Shown here: piece after piece, positions 46,838 through 58,514 of the stretch | How the letters are laid out: each line of letters begins with the position of its first letter | How positions within the stretch are numbered: position 1 is the stretch's first letter | Assembly: GCA_022316685.1 (NCBI GenBank) | Contig: JAKJHU010000068.1 | Span: forward strand, 992,001 to 1,056,000 | DNA: 64,000 nucleotides | From: Progne subis subis | Lineage: Eukaryota > Chordata > Aves > Passeriformes > Hirundinidae | Reading direction: 5' to 3' | Notes under the pieces: model-generated | Seen by the model: only the letters and a program-made list of their open reading frames with translations | What the model was told of the DNA's origin: nothing | The model's database searches: none | Program-made: the position numbers and the translations under genes

Positions 46838-48765
46838 GTGAGACCTGCTCCAGCCGGGAAGCTCCACGTGGGGAGCAGGATGGGGAGGACATCCTGCCCG
46901 GGGACACCCCCTTCCAGGCAGTGCTGCAAGCCTGGGATGTGTTGTTCCCCTGGGCATCCGGAGCTGTGATGTGCTGACCCAGTGGGATGTTAAACACAGC
47001 CGCCTTCTCTGGGGGCCCAAAACATGATTCGCTCAATGTGGGCATTTCTGCTGTCCTGCCTGTGGCTGTGCCTGCTGGCAGCGTGCAGATACCCCAGGGT
47101 TACGTATAGCACCAGACGCATACTCAGGCACCTCAGCTGTGCCCACTTTTGCCTGTTTTCCCTCTCTCTCCCCTCCAAAACCCTGGATAAGCACGACATG
47201 TTGTCTTGTCAGCCGGCAGTGGTGTAACTGGGCATCATCCGTGCCTACCCGGCACGGGCAGGGAGTGATGCTGGAAGTTACCTTGTCAAGAAAAGGCGCT
47301 GGAGCGTGGCTTGCCGGCCCCACCAGCCCCACCTGAGAGCGGCTCCGTGGCTCTGCTCGCAGCCCTGTAATTGAAATCAATACCAAGCTGGGCAGCTGGC
47401 TGGAAACACATTTAGAAGTATAGATTCTGCTGGGCCGGGGCGGGGAAAAATCAGCAGCGTAGGAAGGGTCATTGATTGGGAGGGAGGCAGCCAGCACGTC
47501 ACCTGCCTTGTTTTGGCAAGTGTGATGTTTCCTTGGAGGGGCAGAGGGACAGGGAATCACCCCGCTAGGTCCCAGACACGGTTCATACCGTGGGGCTTTG
47601 TGTGTGAGGAGGAGATCCTCACCCATCCCTGGTATCTTTTCATTCAGTCTTCTATAGTTTCAAAAATCAAGAGAGGGAGGATTGTCTGGTTTTAATAGGG
47701 ACAAAAATATCTGTTTAATCTTGGAAAGGTTTGTGAGCCTGAAAACTTGCCCGCTTTCCTCCCTGCATGACAATGGAGTTCCAACCACATTCTGTTGATC
47801 TGATAGATTTCCATGTCCTGTCCCCACAAACTTCGCTTCCTCCCGCAAATGCCAGCTCTCTGCGTCCCGCATCCCCAGGACCCAAAATGTTCTCTGCTGC
47901 TCTCATCCTGGAGCACACAGTGAAAATACAGCTGGATTGCTCCTCGCTGGGATCAGCCTGTTCTGCTGTTGTGTGCAGAAGCAGTGAATAGCAATGAGCC
48001 GTGTGGGTCGTGATAGCGTTGCTTTTCCATGCCCACAGCAAAGCAAGATTATCCGAAGGACAAGAGGAGGGACTCGGCTTGAAAAGGCTGTTTCACGAGT
48101 CTTGCTTCTCTGGCATTAAAATCTGTGCTCTCTTCTTTTGGGAAGGAGGAATTAAAGTCCATCTTGAGACAGAGGTGTGATGCGGACTCATGACTCAGCT
48201 CTATATTTAGACACGTGTTGCCCAAACCTATTTTAAGGTCTAAGTCTTCTTTCCCTCTGGTGCCCTGGTTTTCCATCCCTGTGTTTTTCAACACAGTGTG
48301 ATTCACTGTCAACTCCCAGTCCCACATCAGGGATGGCAGAGGAGAGAGCAGGGGTGCTCTTTGCCCCCTTGAGCCTTCCCTTATTTTGTGGGCTGTCCCC
48401 TACATCTCACAAGGGACTTTTTTTGTTGTTTAAATGCTTGCGGTAAGGAAATCTCCCACTTGTCCCTGTGTGACTCCAGATCCTGCCAACCTGTTGCATG
48501 ACAGAGGCAAGGAGGAACTCGGCCACAGTCATCCTGAGGGAAATGTTAAACCCCTGGGAAGGTTTTTGAGAGTGTTGTGGGACCAAAGCATGAATGATAG
48601 GAGAGTTGGGCCAACATCCCTGTGTGTTAGTGGAACATTGGCAAAGCCTACTGGGCATCCTCCTGTGGCAAAGCGGAGGAAGAGAAAGCTGCAAGAGTGT
48701 CTCACCACACCATTTTTGTCATTCTTTCTGGAGAACAAAGGCTCCCCTGTTTTCTGTCCGTGCAG
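46838..48765 (+). other. CDH23: CDH23 intron at EC3, 1,928 nt
   Basis: Bounded by gtgaga and ctgtccgtgcag. I recognise no transposon, RNA or extra exon in it. Confidence 0.85.
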
Positions 48766-48954
48766 GGGACAGAGCTGAACGATGACCGCACTCCCTCCAA
48801 CGCCAGCGTCACCACCACCTTCAACATCCTGGTCATCGACATCAACGACAACGCTCCTGAGTTCAACAGCTCTGAGTACAGCGTGGCCATCCCAGAGCTG
48901 GCCCAGGTGGGCTTTGCCCTTCCCCTCTTCATCCAGGTGCAGGACAAGGATGAG
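48766..48954 (+). CDS. CDH23: CDH23 internal exon: end of EC3, canonical DINDNAP linker and start of EC4
   Basis: This 63-codon exon (phase 0 at both ends) has acceptor ctgtccgtgcag and donor GAG|gtgagg. It starts GTELNDDRTPSNAS, then encodes the last EC3 strand (TTTFNILVI) and a textbook cadherin interdomain calcium motif, DINDNAP, at codons 25-31. EC4 follows with EFNSSEYSVAIPELAQVGF and ends in the acidic DKDE. Sequons are NAS at codons 12-14 and NSS at 34-36. The reading frame is open for some distance on both sides of the exon by chance. Splice signals and the cadherin-23 order set the ends. Mammalian sequences, as I remember them, have AIT where this has AIP, a small difference. Confidence 0.96.
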
Positions 48955-49729
48955 GTGAGGTATCCTCTCCCTCCTTTGCGGGGTAGCGCCGGTTTGGTTT
49001 CAGGGTGGGCGGGGGAGAAGTCACTAGGTACCCGTGATGAAGTGCACGCTTCTGTCCCAACGTCCCCTTTTTCAGCTCTCACTGCTGCCACTGCTCTCTT
49101 TGCTGTGTACCCCAGGGCCAGTTTCCCTCCCCAGTGTGCAGGCACTAATGCAGCCAGGGTTGCACGGCCCCTGAGAGGCAGAAAACAGGATTGTCTGGGA
49201 GGCTGATCCCCGCCTGCTTCTGAGGGCTCTCGTCAGGCCGTGCTGTGCCAGTCTGGATTAGCAAAGGAGGAAGGAAAATTCCTTCCAGGGCTCCAGGGTG
49301 GACCTGCCAGGGACAGGGAAGACAGGAGATGCCCCTCGGGGTGGGGGGGACGGGGATGCCAGTTCATCACTGCAAACAAGCCAGGAGCATTGGAGGCTTG
49401 TTCCTCCCACATGTCGATGGAGCTCCTATTTGTCACGCGCCGATCCGTGCCGTGTTTGGGATTGCAGCCTGTTTTCCAGCCTTGGGCTCCCAGCCTTCAA
49501 TTACTCTGATTATTTGACTTGTGCAGTTCACGTCTGGCTGCTCCTGTGTGCTGGTCGTCCCCCCAGCCCCGCCACGCTGCCGGGTGTCTGCTCCAAACCA
49601 GTGCTGACACCTCATGGTGAGCTGTCCAAAATCGCTGGGAAAGGCTCTGCCCGCAGGCTCCCGCTGTTCCCATTCTGCTTCAGGCTGAGCAGGAGAGGAG
49701 GGGAGGGGGTTTGTCAGAATAAATGGCAT

Positions 49730-49848
49730 CATGGAATGGGTTGGGTTGGAACGGACCTGAAATATCATCTCGCTCCGACCCCCCTGCCATGGGCTGGGAC
49801 AGCTTCCACTTCACCAGGTGGCTCAGAGCTCCGTCCAGCATCACGGCA
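49730..49848 (-). mobile_element. CR1 LINE 3'-end fragment
   Basis: catggaatgggttgggttgg, 'aacggacctgaaatatcatc', 'cccctgccatgggctgggac' and 'agcttccacttcaccaggtg' in minus orientation. Confidence 0.88.
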
Positions 49849-52213
49849 AAATATCGTCAGAATGTTTTCCTGAAGCTTCAGGTGATGGGAAACAAAACAT
49901 CCTCCCCGTGCCCCGAAATCCTGGTGGGCCAGTTAAAATGTGCATCTTTCAAGTTGCCTTTCCTGGCTGAGAAGATGGATTTGCTGTTCCCCATCCCTGG
50001 GTGGAGTTCACCCCATCTCATCAAGCCACCCAGAAATCCCGTGGGTTTTTTTTCCATCTGAAGTGATTATGACACGGAGCTAATAACCTACCGATGACAT
50101 GATGTCACCGTCCAGGAGTTATGAGTTCAGCCTGAAGAGGTGCAGATGAGCTATTAAGCAGATAAAGAGACTGTTTTTTCTTGAAAATGTCAATTGCTAA
50201 TAAAGATATGGATATGACAGATGCTTAGGATAGTTTCTGAATAGAGCTGCTGTCGTGCTTGCTGAGAGATGTCAGCAGATCCATTCTTGAAGGGCATTGT
50301 AACACTTCTGTTTGTGCCACCAGGATGAAGGATCTGTCATTATTTCTGGTTAAAAGCTCATTTTACCGGAGTGACTCCCATTCAAGAATTCACTTTTCAG
50401 CCTTGCTAATTTTAAAATGGGAGAATAAAAAATAGCCTTGCCTTCCCCATCGCACCAGCAAAAAATAGACGCTGTTCTTTTGATGTATTTCTTTAACTTC
50501 CTGAGATTTCCCCAAAAGAATTGGCTGAAATTTTTAAAACTGCTGAGAGAAGAGGATCTCTTGTGCTAAGGGAGTCTGAAGGAGTTTTACTGTACGTGTC
50601 TTCAGAGACCATCGTATTAGCACGGATTGCTTTGACCATGGCATTATTTTCACTGATAAGAAGCAGAGGAGAGCTGATTCTTGGAATATCTGGAGGGAGG
50701 AAAGTTAGAAGCAATTGGTTACTTTTTTTTTTTCCCCCCTGCATTATCCTGTGATGGATCTTCCTTATTTCCTCTCATGGATGCTTGCAACTGGGTTAAC
50801 TGTCAAGGTAGCACTTTGAGGTGGAAAAAAAGGGAGAGGATGCCCAGGTGGTGTAAAGGTGTGTATGAGATAGAAGTAGGACTGCACCTGCAGCTTCCCA
50901 GAGAAGTATTTGTAGAACTGCGAAGACCCACCAACTTTCAGGGAAAAAAACCACAGAAAGGTTAGATAGTTGCCTGACAGTGATATTTTGGATGCTCAGG
51001 TACCCCGTGAGGGCTGTGAGGGTTTTACAAACCATCTGGATCTGAGGTAGCTGTGGTGGCACCGGGCCCCCTCGTCTCTCCGTGGATGCAGGGGTGCAGG
51101 GATGCCTTGGCAAGGGCCGAGGCCTTCAGGCAGGGATGTGACCGAGGACGTGGCTGACAGAAGCTGTTCTGGCAGCGCTGGCTTCATGCTGGAGATGACA
51201 CGACTCATTTGTGTAAGGGGCAGAGGGAAACGAGAAGAGAATTATACACATCTCCAGGGAAAGCAGAGGGAGAAATAAATGAGAGCAGATGGGTTGAGAC
51301 ACGGGAAATCAAAACTAGAGTCTTTGGGAAGATCACGTCGCTCGAGTTTGTCTCCTGCCTCCCAACTTACGTCACGAGGTCCTGGGAGAGTCCCTTGGCA
51401 GATTGGTTTATTTCCTGAGCCAGGCCACCCAGGCTGGTTCTGGCCCCTCCAGAAAATCCAGGCACTGCTCCTTTAGCCCTCCAGCCTGAGGTGCTGCTGC
51501 GAGGGAGCAGCCCACGGCTGGGCTTTGCCCCGTGCAGGGGTCCTGCGGGTCTGGGTGGTTTTGGGGAGCCTTCCTGTCGCTGTGCCTTTGTAGAGCTGGG
51601 GAAAGGGCTGGCACATGGGTCTGGCCTTTAGCACCCACGTGTGGTGGGTTGCCAAGGCTGTTAAACAAGGCTTTTCAAAACCGGGCCCACACAACCTTTT
51701 TTAACCATGGGGTTTGGGGCCTTTCTTTCTTCTGGTGTGTTTTGCACAAACTGAAATGATGGCTTTTGGAAGGAGTCAGATTAAACGATTCAGCAAAGCA
51801 CTTAAAAATGCATTTCTGCGGCACACGAGACCACACTTGAAAGCCTATGCTCGGATTTCCCTCTGTGCTGTAAGTGTCTTTCTGCGGCTCGGCTGGCATT
51901 AACCTCTCAGACGAGGTTCCCGAGCGAGTGTCTCCAAGGAGAAGCCCTTCCTCGGAGTCCAGCCCCTGCAAACCCCCAGCTTTCACTCCCCAGCGTGGCC
52001 GTGGTCCTGTCCCAGGAGGAGCCGGCTGGGGCTGCGAGGTGGGATGGGGAGCTCCTCGAGAGGGAGTTGAGCTGAGGTGGCCTCGCACGTGGATTTGGAG
52101 TGCAGACAAGAGGTGTTCAGCCACCTGTGCTGGCTTCCCTTTCTGCACTCTCCAGGACTTACTGAAAGAGAAATCAGTTCGCGGGCTTGGCGCAGGGTTT
52201 TTCATCTGGCCTT

Positions 52214-52320
52214 CTTGAGCAACCTGTCTTGTGGAAGGTGTGCCTGCCCAGGGCACAGGGTTGGAATGAGCTGAGCTTTACGATCCCTTCCAACCCAAAC
52301 CATTCCCGGGCTCTATGAGC
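52214..52320 (+). mobile_element. CR1 LINE 3'-end fragment
   Basis: cttgagcaacctgtcttgtg, 'gaaggtgtgcctgcccaggg', 'ttggaatgagctgagcttta' and 'cccttccaacccaaaccatt' in plus orientation. Confidence 0.88.
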
Positions 52321-55300
52321 CAAGAAAAACGCATTAATTGCTGTGCAGCTGAGTTTCTCTCCCTGCCAGATAGAGAGCAGACCCTTGATCAGCTTTCCCA
52401 AGCCATTCAAGAGCTGTTTATGAAGACCCATTGGGGTTTCCCAGTGTTTAGACTGCGTTTATACTCAACTGGACGCCCCCAGGCTGTGGCTGGGTTCTCC
52501 TCTCATTCACATTCTGGTGGTTCAGCAGGGTGGGGATAAATCCTGTGTGCGAGGTGGAAGATGAAAGCACTGACTTACCTGCTTTTACAGCGAGGCTTGT
52601 TTCCAGGTTGAGAACAAGAGCCCTGAGCTGTGGAACAGCTTGGTGTTAATTCAGAGGGCTCATCTGCTGCTGGGCTGGCTGATCTGGGGGACATGGATGT
52701 CCTTTTTGGATATGCTGGTGTTCTGTACCTGGCAAGGGTTTGGCTGTGCGGGAGAAGGAGCAGGGCATCCTTTGGGGCATCCCCCTTTTCCTCTGGCTCT
52801 GAGATCCGTGGATGCCTGTTAAGGGGAGCAGCAGCCTGCTCTGCCAGGGCATGCCAGGGAAACCAGCTCTCCCATCGTGGCTTCCACTTGATTTTCCTCA
52901 ACGCGGTTGAGTGAAGAGGAAGAAAAGGGCAGAAGCTGTCTGAAGCACCACTATCACAGCCTGACATTTTAAAATCATTTTGAAACAATTCTCTAAAATA
53001 AGCATATCGGGGAGGGTAAAATGAGGAATTTAAAATAAGGGGAAAACCTGGGCCATGGGAACACTCTCTCTCTTTGTTGCACGGAGCTCCACCAGAGACC
53101 CCCACCAGGATATCCTGTGTGCCCATGCGTGTGCAGGTGGCAATATATGATTCATCCAGAGCATATATATGCATATGACAGGCACAAGCACTATAAATAT
53201 GATCTACATGGCAAGAAACTGTAAAGGGGAATTGACGGCACACGAGTATTCTCTCCCAAAAGTGCCAGCTGCCAGTCGGGCTGAATTAGATTTCACAGGG
53301 GGTTTTGCAATACATGGAATTCACCAGCAAATTACCCTTAAAGAGGGAAAATCAATCATTTGGAGCAGAGATAAGCTGAAGGCGAGGCAGCCTCGGATTG
53401 ATCCCGTCTGTGCAGGCGTGTGTGGAATTCAGCAGATAACCTGGGGAGAGTGGGGAAGGAGAAAACTCCTCCAGGAGGGAGGGAGCGGGCAAGGACTGAC
53501 ACTTAGGATGGACAAAAAGATGTGAGAATAGGGCTGCTAGCGTGGGGAGGAGGGTCAGGAGGGTTGGGGAGCATTTTGCTCCGGGCATCCTGCATTGCTC
53601 GCCAGCCCAGTGAGTTCCTTGGGGATGAAGGGGACAAATGCCAGTGCCCAGTGAGCCCTCAAAAGGGTCATTGGCACCGGGAAGGGGAAGAGAGGTGCTG
53701 GGATCCTGAGATGGCTGGGCAGTGGGAGAGAGGCAGGCAACACCCAGAGAGGCTGTTCTGCATGAAATGCTTTGAAGTGAGTGCAGGAAATTACCCCTTT
53801 CATGCCTTGTGTTTTCAGGGGGATCAAGTACCATTTGTGTCTTGACACACCTAGAGCCAGGCCCAAGTTATCCAAGCCCTACAAAAAGGCACTAATTGCT
53901 TTCAAAAAAACCCCAACTTCTTTCCCCTTCCTTCACATCCACTCCTGAACTCTCAGCTCTTTCCTTTCTTTGTAGACTTCCCAGAATGAGGAATATTAAA
54001 TCCTCCGTAGCTTGTTGTAGGTAATAGCCCAGAGTGCCTCGCAAGTGACTGGGAGGAAAGCTGGAGTTGCACTGGATTTTGTGCTTCAGGCAGGCAGGGC
54101 TCTCCATTTTGGAAAAGCAAATTGCACTGAGTGACCCAAAGGCAGATGTGTACTGAGGCAGCGTGAAAAGGACAAAACCAAGGATTCCCAGGCTGCTTTT
54201 CCCAAGCCTAGTTCACTTTGTGCTGAAAATGGTCGCCGGAGATTGACCTACCCATGCACCTCAGGGAATGCTGGGGTCGAGAAAGGGTTGTCAGCTTGTC
54301 TAGGGGTTTGGATTATTTTATTTTTTTCTTTGTTTTCTCATGTAGCCACTGGTAAGTGATGCTAAATATTTGCTGTGACTGCTGGAAGTTGGAGTAATTC
54401 CTGAAGCATTTCTGGGTGTGCTGCCACAAGGAAGGGGCTGGCTGGGAGCATTGGTGATGGATGAAGCCAGCAGGGGATAGTGGGTGAAAAAGCAGCGATA
54501 AAAATGATGATCCATCCTCAGTCCCAGCTGAAAAGGCTGATGCAGCTGCCCCAGCCTCCTGATGGGAGAAGGAACTTCCTGATTCTTGGTGAGCTCTGCC
54601 ACCTGAGTGTGGATTGCGAGCTGGAAGAGCAGGCTTTTGTCCGTGATCCACAGCAGGTGCGTGAGCGGAACCCACCTGAAGCTTCAGAGCTCTGGGGTGA
54701 CAGCTGTACCCACCTGCTGGCATCTCACGCCCTCACACCTGAGCTCCCGCCCTTGCCTGCCAGGGTCCTACCTGTGCCCAGGGTTCTCCCCCTGGAATTT
54801 CAGAGGGATATCAGGCTGGCAACAGGCCTGTTGCAAATTGCCCAAAGATGCTGTGAGATCAGCCAGCGGTGGCTTTTTTGTAAGCAGGGAATGGGTGTGA
54901 GGTGGATGTGGCAGCGGGGCCACGGTGCAGCTCCGATTACGCGCTCCGAGGAACACGCGCACGGAGAACAAAGCCGTAATTGTGCCCAACTGCGGCTCCA
55001 ATTGTCTTTTAGCTGAATCGACACGAAATTTCCATCGGCTGTGGTAGTGGCTGAGAGATTTGATTGCCGGGAGGGAGGCAGTGGGCAGCAGCTTTGAGCC
55101 ACAGCAAGGGCAAGCCCCGAGTGCTGGCATGGGATGAGAGGAGCTGGAAAACGTGTGGCTGCATCCCAGCGCTGGGCGATAGCAAACTTCCCTCCAAAAC
55201 CTGTTTTTTATGGGTCAATTTGTTTCAGGAGGAGACAGGTTTATTATTGTAGGGTAGCTGAGCTTTGGCAGGCTGCTCCTTAATTTGTGGCTCTAAAGGA

Positions 55301-56956
55301 AGGCAAAGGACTCGGTTTGTTTGCAGCTGTGAGGAAAAACTCGAGCCATGCGGGAGCTGGGAGGTGAGGGGATGGAGAGGGGAGTGAGCACGTGAAGCAG
55401 GTCACTGACAACGTCCTCATCCTCATCCTTGGCGCTGCAAGGAGGTGATGGTGCTTGGCTGTGATCGCTGCATGCCAGGACCTCCGAGAGCCCGGGGATG
55501 CAGCGCCTGTTTTCCCTCTTCCCAGCCATGTTTCAAATCCGTTGTTTGCTCTGGGTGGCGGGAGCAGGCAGGAAGGGGTGAGGGAAATGTAAGCAGCTCC
55601 CTGTGGCTTCCTCTGGAGTGGGGGGTCCTTGCTGTGAGCTGAGCTTAGCCAGGCCCTTCTGCTGGGCAGCTGATAACAATTTGAATATTCAGATTTGCTT
55701 TCAGGCATCCACAGGGGGCTCGCAAGCTCCGGGAACCAAGAGCAAGGAAAGCAGCATGGGGGCCGAGGCAAAAAAAAAATAAATAGCTGAATAAATATAT
55801 AAATGGCAAGTCGCAGCAGCCCTCCCCAGAGGCAGCTGTATCCCCCTTCTCCAGACCTCACATGAGGCACTGGAGGGGCTGCTGATTAGGGATAGTGGGT
55901 ATCTGGAGCTGATCTCCTTCCCCAGCTAGAGGGGAATTAATCCACCTGGCTCTCTTCCTGCATATACTTGGATTTCTTTTGATGTCTCAACTTTATCTCG
56001 TGCCCCCAACAAACTCACTCTTCTTTGGCTTCCAAGAAAGTCCCTTGCATCTCGCTGCCACAAAAGGTGCTCTCGTGTACTGCAGGAAGGGTGCAGACCC
56101 TGGGACAGATCCTGAGGGCTCTACAGCAGAGATGGGCAGAAATTCCTCCCTGAAGAAGCTTTTTGTCACTGGCGGGAAATGGTCATTTGCTGTAAATCGA
56201 CATGCTGATGTTAGGGGACAAAACAGCCTGGGAAGGAATGCTTTCTTCTGCCATTCTCTGTATCCTCTGCTCCCTCCCTCCCAGGGGTGTGTCTGGGGTG
56301 TCAGGAGCATCCCTCACTTCCTCATTTGGCACTAAAACAGCTCGTGGAAAGTGCCAGTCTACCCTGAGATGCTCCTGCTGTCCACCAGCAGAGCACTGCT
56401 GGGCTCCCGAGGCCCTGGTGTGGTTCTGTGGGTGTCCTCAGGGCTTGCTCCTGCTGTGGAGCCCCACATGAGCTCAGTGGGATTCTGCTCATGTCACCCG
56501 CTCTCAGCGGTCACACTTAGGCAGCTTTTGCTATTAGTGCCCCTTCGTGCATTTAATTGGCCACTTTTTCTGATAGGAGGGAGGTCATTCAAGGAAAATC
56601 GGAAATTCATCTCTGGCAGCTTCTGAGCTTGCTTTTCATGTGCTCTGTTGGGCAGGGCTCAGAAAGCATCCGTACGTTGGTGGCCTTGCTGCTTTGCTGG
56701 CCAGGTCTTGGGAGAGGAGGAGTTTATCCAGTTCCCAATTTGAGCTGCCTTACTGGAAAAAAGCTTCTGCATGGGGGAGGCACCCACACTGTGCCCCCAG
56801 CCCGAGGCAGTGAAATCCCTGTGTGGTGTGTGGACCTTCAGCCAGCAAAGGCAACTTTCCCTCCATGTGCCGCGCAGGGTCATCGCAGGGATGCGTTCCC
56901 ACTCCTCTCTTGTGCACGTGGATTTTGTAAATAAAACGCTAACCTTGCTCTTTCAG

Positions 56957-57106
56957 GGACCCAATAGCGTTTTTGAGGTTTACCTGGTGGGCAACAACTC
57001 CAACCACTTCATCATCTCGCCGACCTCCATCCAGGGGAAGGCGGACATCCGTGTCCGCGTGGCAGTGCCGCTGGACTTCGAGACCATTCCTCGCTACGAA
57101 TTTTCG
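56957..57106 (+). CDS. CDH23: CDH23 internal exon: body of EC4
   Basis: A 50-codon exon, phase 0 at both ends, with acceptor ttgctctttcag and donor TCG|gtaagg. The peptide begins GPNSVFEVYLVGNNSNHF, continues IISPTSIQGKADIRVRVAVP, carries LDFE (codons 39-42) as the LDRE-type calcium motif, and ends RYEFS. An NNS sequon lies at codons 13-15. Together with the DKDE ending the previous exon it forms the EC4 calcium-site turn (DKDEGPNS). Remembered mammalian proteins have LDYE and an aspartate at the last position where this has LDFE and serine. The reading frame is open upstream of the acceptor, but that part shows no cadherin similarity. Confidence 0.95.
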
Positions 57107-57263
57107 GTAAGGCTGCGCCCCCCAGGCTCCGTGGGACAGCCACAGCTGTCGGCACGACCTAACGTGACCATTAAATGTGGGAAATGGATTTGTAGGGAAT
57201 TCTCAAAGCCTGAGAGAAGGCTCACATGGCCTTGCGCATTTGTATGCAAACTCTGAGATAAAG

Positions 57264-57656
57264 TGTGCTGCCTGAGAAAGGCCATGGGATGGGACAGACA
57301 TTGCCGAGAGAGAAATGGAACTGGAAATGAGTTTCAAATGATGACCTTGCGAACAGACCAGATACTTTGGAGAAACAGAACTATGAAAGATGTATTGTAG
57401 CGAGACCCACGTGGGGTATTTTAATAGATGATTGGCTTTGAGGCCAGTGTTACAGTGTTGTGTGGCAAAAGCTGATAGGCGAAGAAACGCTTATAATGTA
57501 TTGTAATTAGGAAATAGTCCGGCTTCTGATTGTGATGGTGTGAATTGTAACATCTGTACCGTCTCATCCTTCTGATTGGACCGAAAATGGAATAAAATCT
57601 TTGAAAACACTCCTCAGGAGCCCCATCTCTGGGTCAGAAAAAAGAGTTTTTCCAAC
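57264..57656 (+). mobile_element. Probable LTR remnant of an endogenous retrovirus
   Basis: The stretch from tgtgctgcctgagaaaggcc to about gagtttttccaac contains tggaataaaatctttgaaaa followed by 'ctcctcaggagccccatctc' and 'tgggtcag'. From memory these look like the polyadenylation and 3' part of an avian ERV LTR. The boundaries are approximate and no target duplication was found. Confidence 0.45.
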
Positions 57657-57679
57657 GATTAAACATCTTCCTCTCTCTT

Positions 57680-57988
57680 GTCCAGTACTTGAAGAGGGCC
57701 TAGGAGAAAGATGGACAAACTTCAGCAGGACCTGTTGCAATAGGACATGGGGGGTGGATTCTGATGGTTGATTTAAATTAGGTGTAAGGAAGGTTTTTTC
57801 CATGGGGGTGGTGAAACACTGGGGCAGGATACCCAGAGAGGTGGATGTCCCATTGCTGGAAGTTCAGGATCAGGTTGGATGGGGCTCTGAGCAACCCGGT
57901 CTAGTGGAAGATATTCCTGCCCATGGCAGGAGGTTGGACTAGCTGGTCTTTAAAGGTTCCTCCCAGCCCAAACCATTCTATCGTAGTC
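57680..57988 (+). mobile_element. CR1 LINE 3' fragment
   Basis: Plus-strand copy from 'gtacttgaagagggcctagg' through 'ggtgaaacactggggcagga', 'caggttggatggggctctga' and 'ctgcccatggcaggaggttg' to 'cagcccaaaccattctat'. Confidence 0.92.
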
Positions 57989-58355
57989 CCCACTATGAAA
58001 CAGTGGAGCACTATAAAACAGCCACAAAAATCAGGAATTATAATAAAGAAGGAGGTAGGTAAGAGATTTCCTCTGCACTTCCTCTTTCCAACATCCAAAG
58101 GCTCAGCTGCAAGAGCTTAAGCTGAGCAGGGCCATAAAAGCTTTATAGAGCATAAAACTTTGTTTTAAGAGCACTGATCAGGCGCCAAAACCCACTCGGT
58201 CCTCCTGCTCCAGCTCTGTTGGTGGTTTGCCTTGAGCTGGCTCAGCTGGTGAGGGGGCTGAGGAGAGCCTTGTTTACGCCACTAAAGAAGGACAGGTGAC
58301 TCTCCCAAGCTTTCCAACACCTCCAACCCTCCCCTTGCCTTCCCGTTTTGCCCAG

Positions 58356-58514
58356 CTCTTCGCAAACGAGAGCATCCCTGACCACGTCGGCTTCGCGCGG
58401 GTGAAAATCAACCTCATCAACGAGAACGACAACCGGCCCGTGTTCAGCAAGGCCCTCTACAACGTCAGCCTCTTGGAGAACACCACCGTGGGCACCACCG
58501 TCCTCCAGGTCCAC
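58356..58514 (+). CDS. CDH23: CDH23 internal exon: end of EC4, NENDNRP linker and start of EC5
   Basis: A 53-codon exon, phase 0 at both ends, with acceptor cccgttttgcccag and donor CAC|gtgagt. It encodes LFANESIPDHVGFARVKINL, the EC4-EC5 calcium linker NENDNRP (codons 22-28), and the first EC5 strands YNVSLLENTTVGTTVLQVH. Sequons are NES, NVS and NTT. It is the last coding segment found. The exon that should follow, opening with the EC5 DxND calcium motif, was not found in the remaining 5,486 nt and presumably lies beyond the window. Only 1,249 nt of intron separate this exon from the previous one, filled largely by an LTR-like piece and a CR1. Confidence 0.96.

Larger units (their letters stand above)
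48955..56956 (+). other. CDH23: CDH23 intron within EC4, 8,002 nt
   Basis: Bounded by gtgagg and ttgctctttcag. It contains CR1 pieces at 49730-49848 and 52214-52320. About 50040-50680 is AT-richer, with no recognised repeat. Open frames such as 51675-52256 and 55280-55870 on the minus strand have no family features. No additional exon was found. Confidence 0.85.
57107..58355 (+). other. CDH23: CDH23 intron at EC4, 1,249 nt
   Basis: Bounded by gtaagg and cccgttttgcccag. More than half is transposon-derived: an LTR-like piece (about 57264-57656) followed closely by a CR1 fragment (57680-57988). Confidence 0.85.

Noticed and set aside
51675..52256. 193-codon minus-strand open frame
   Set aside because: It begins inside a CR1 fragment and has no family features.
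55280..55870. 196-codon minus-strand open frame
   Set aside because: Its composition is Ser/Pro/Ala-rich, with no domain or supporting splice structure. It is read as chance in intron.
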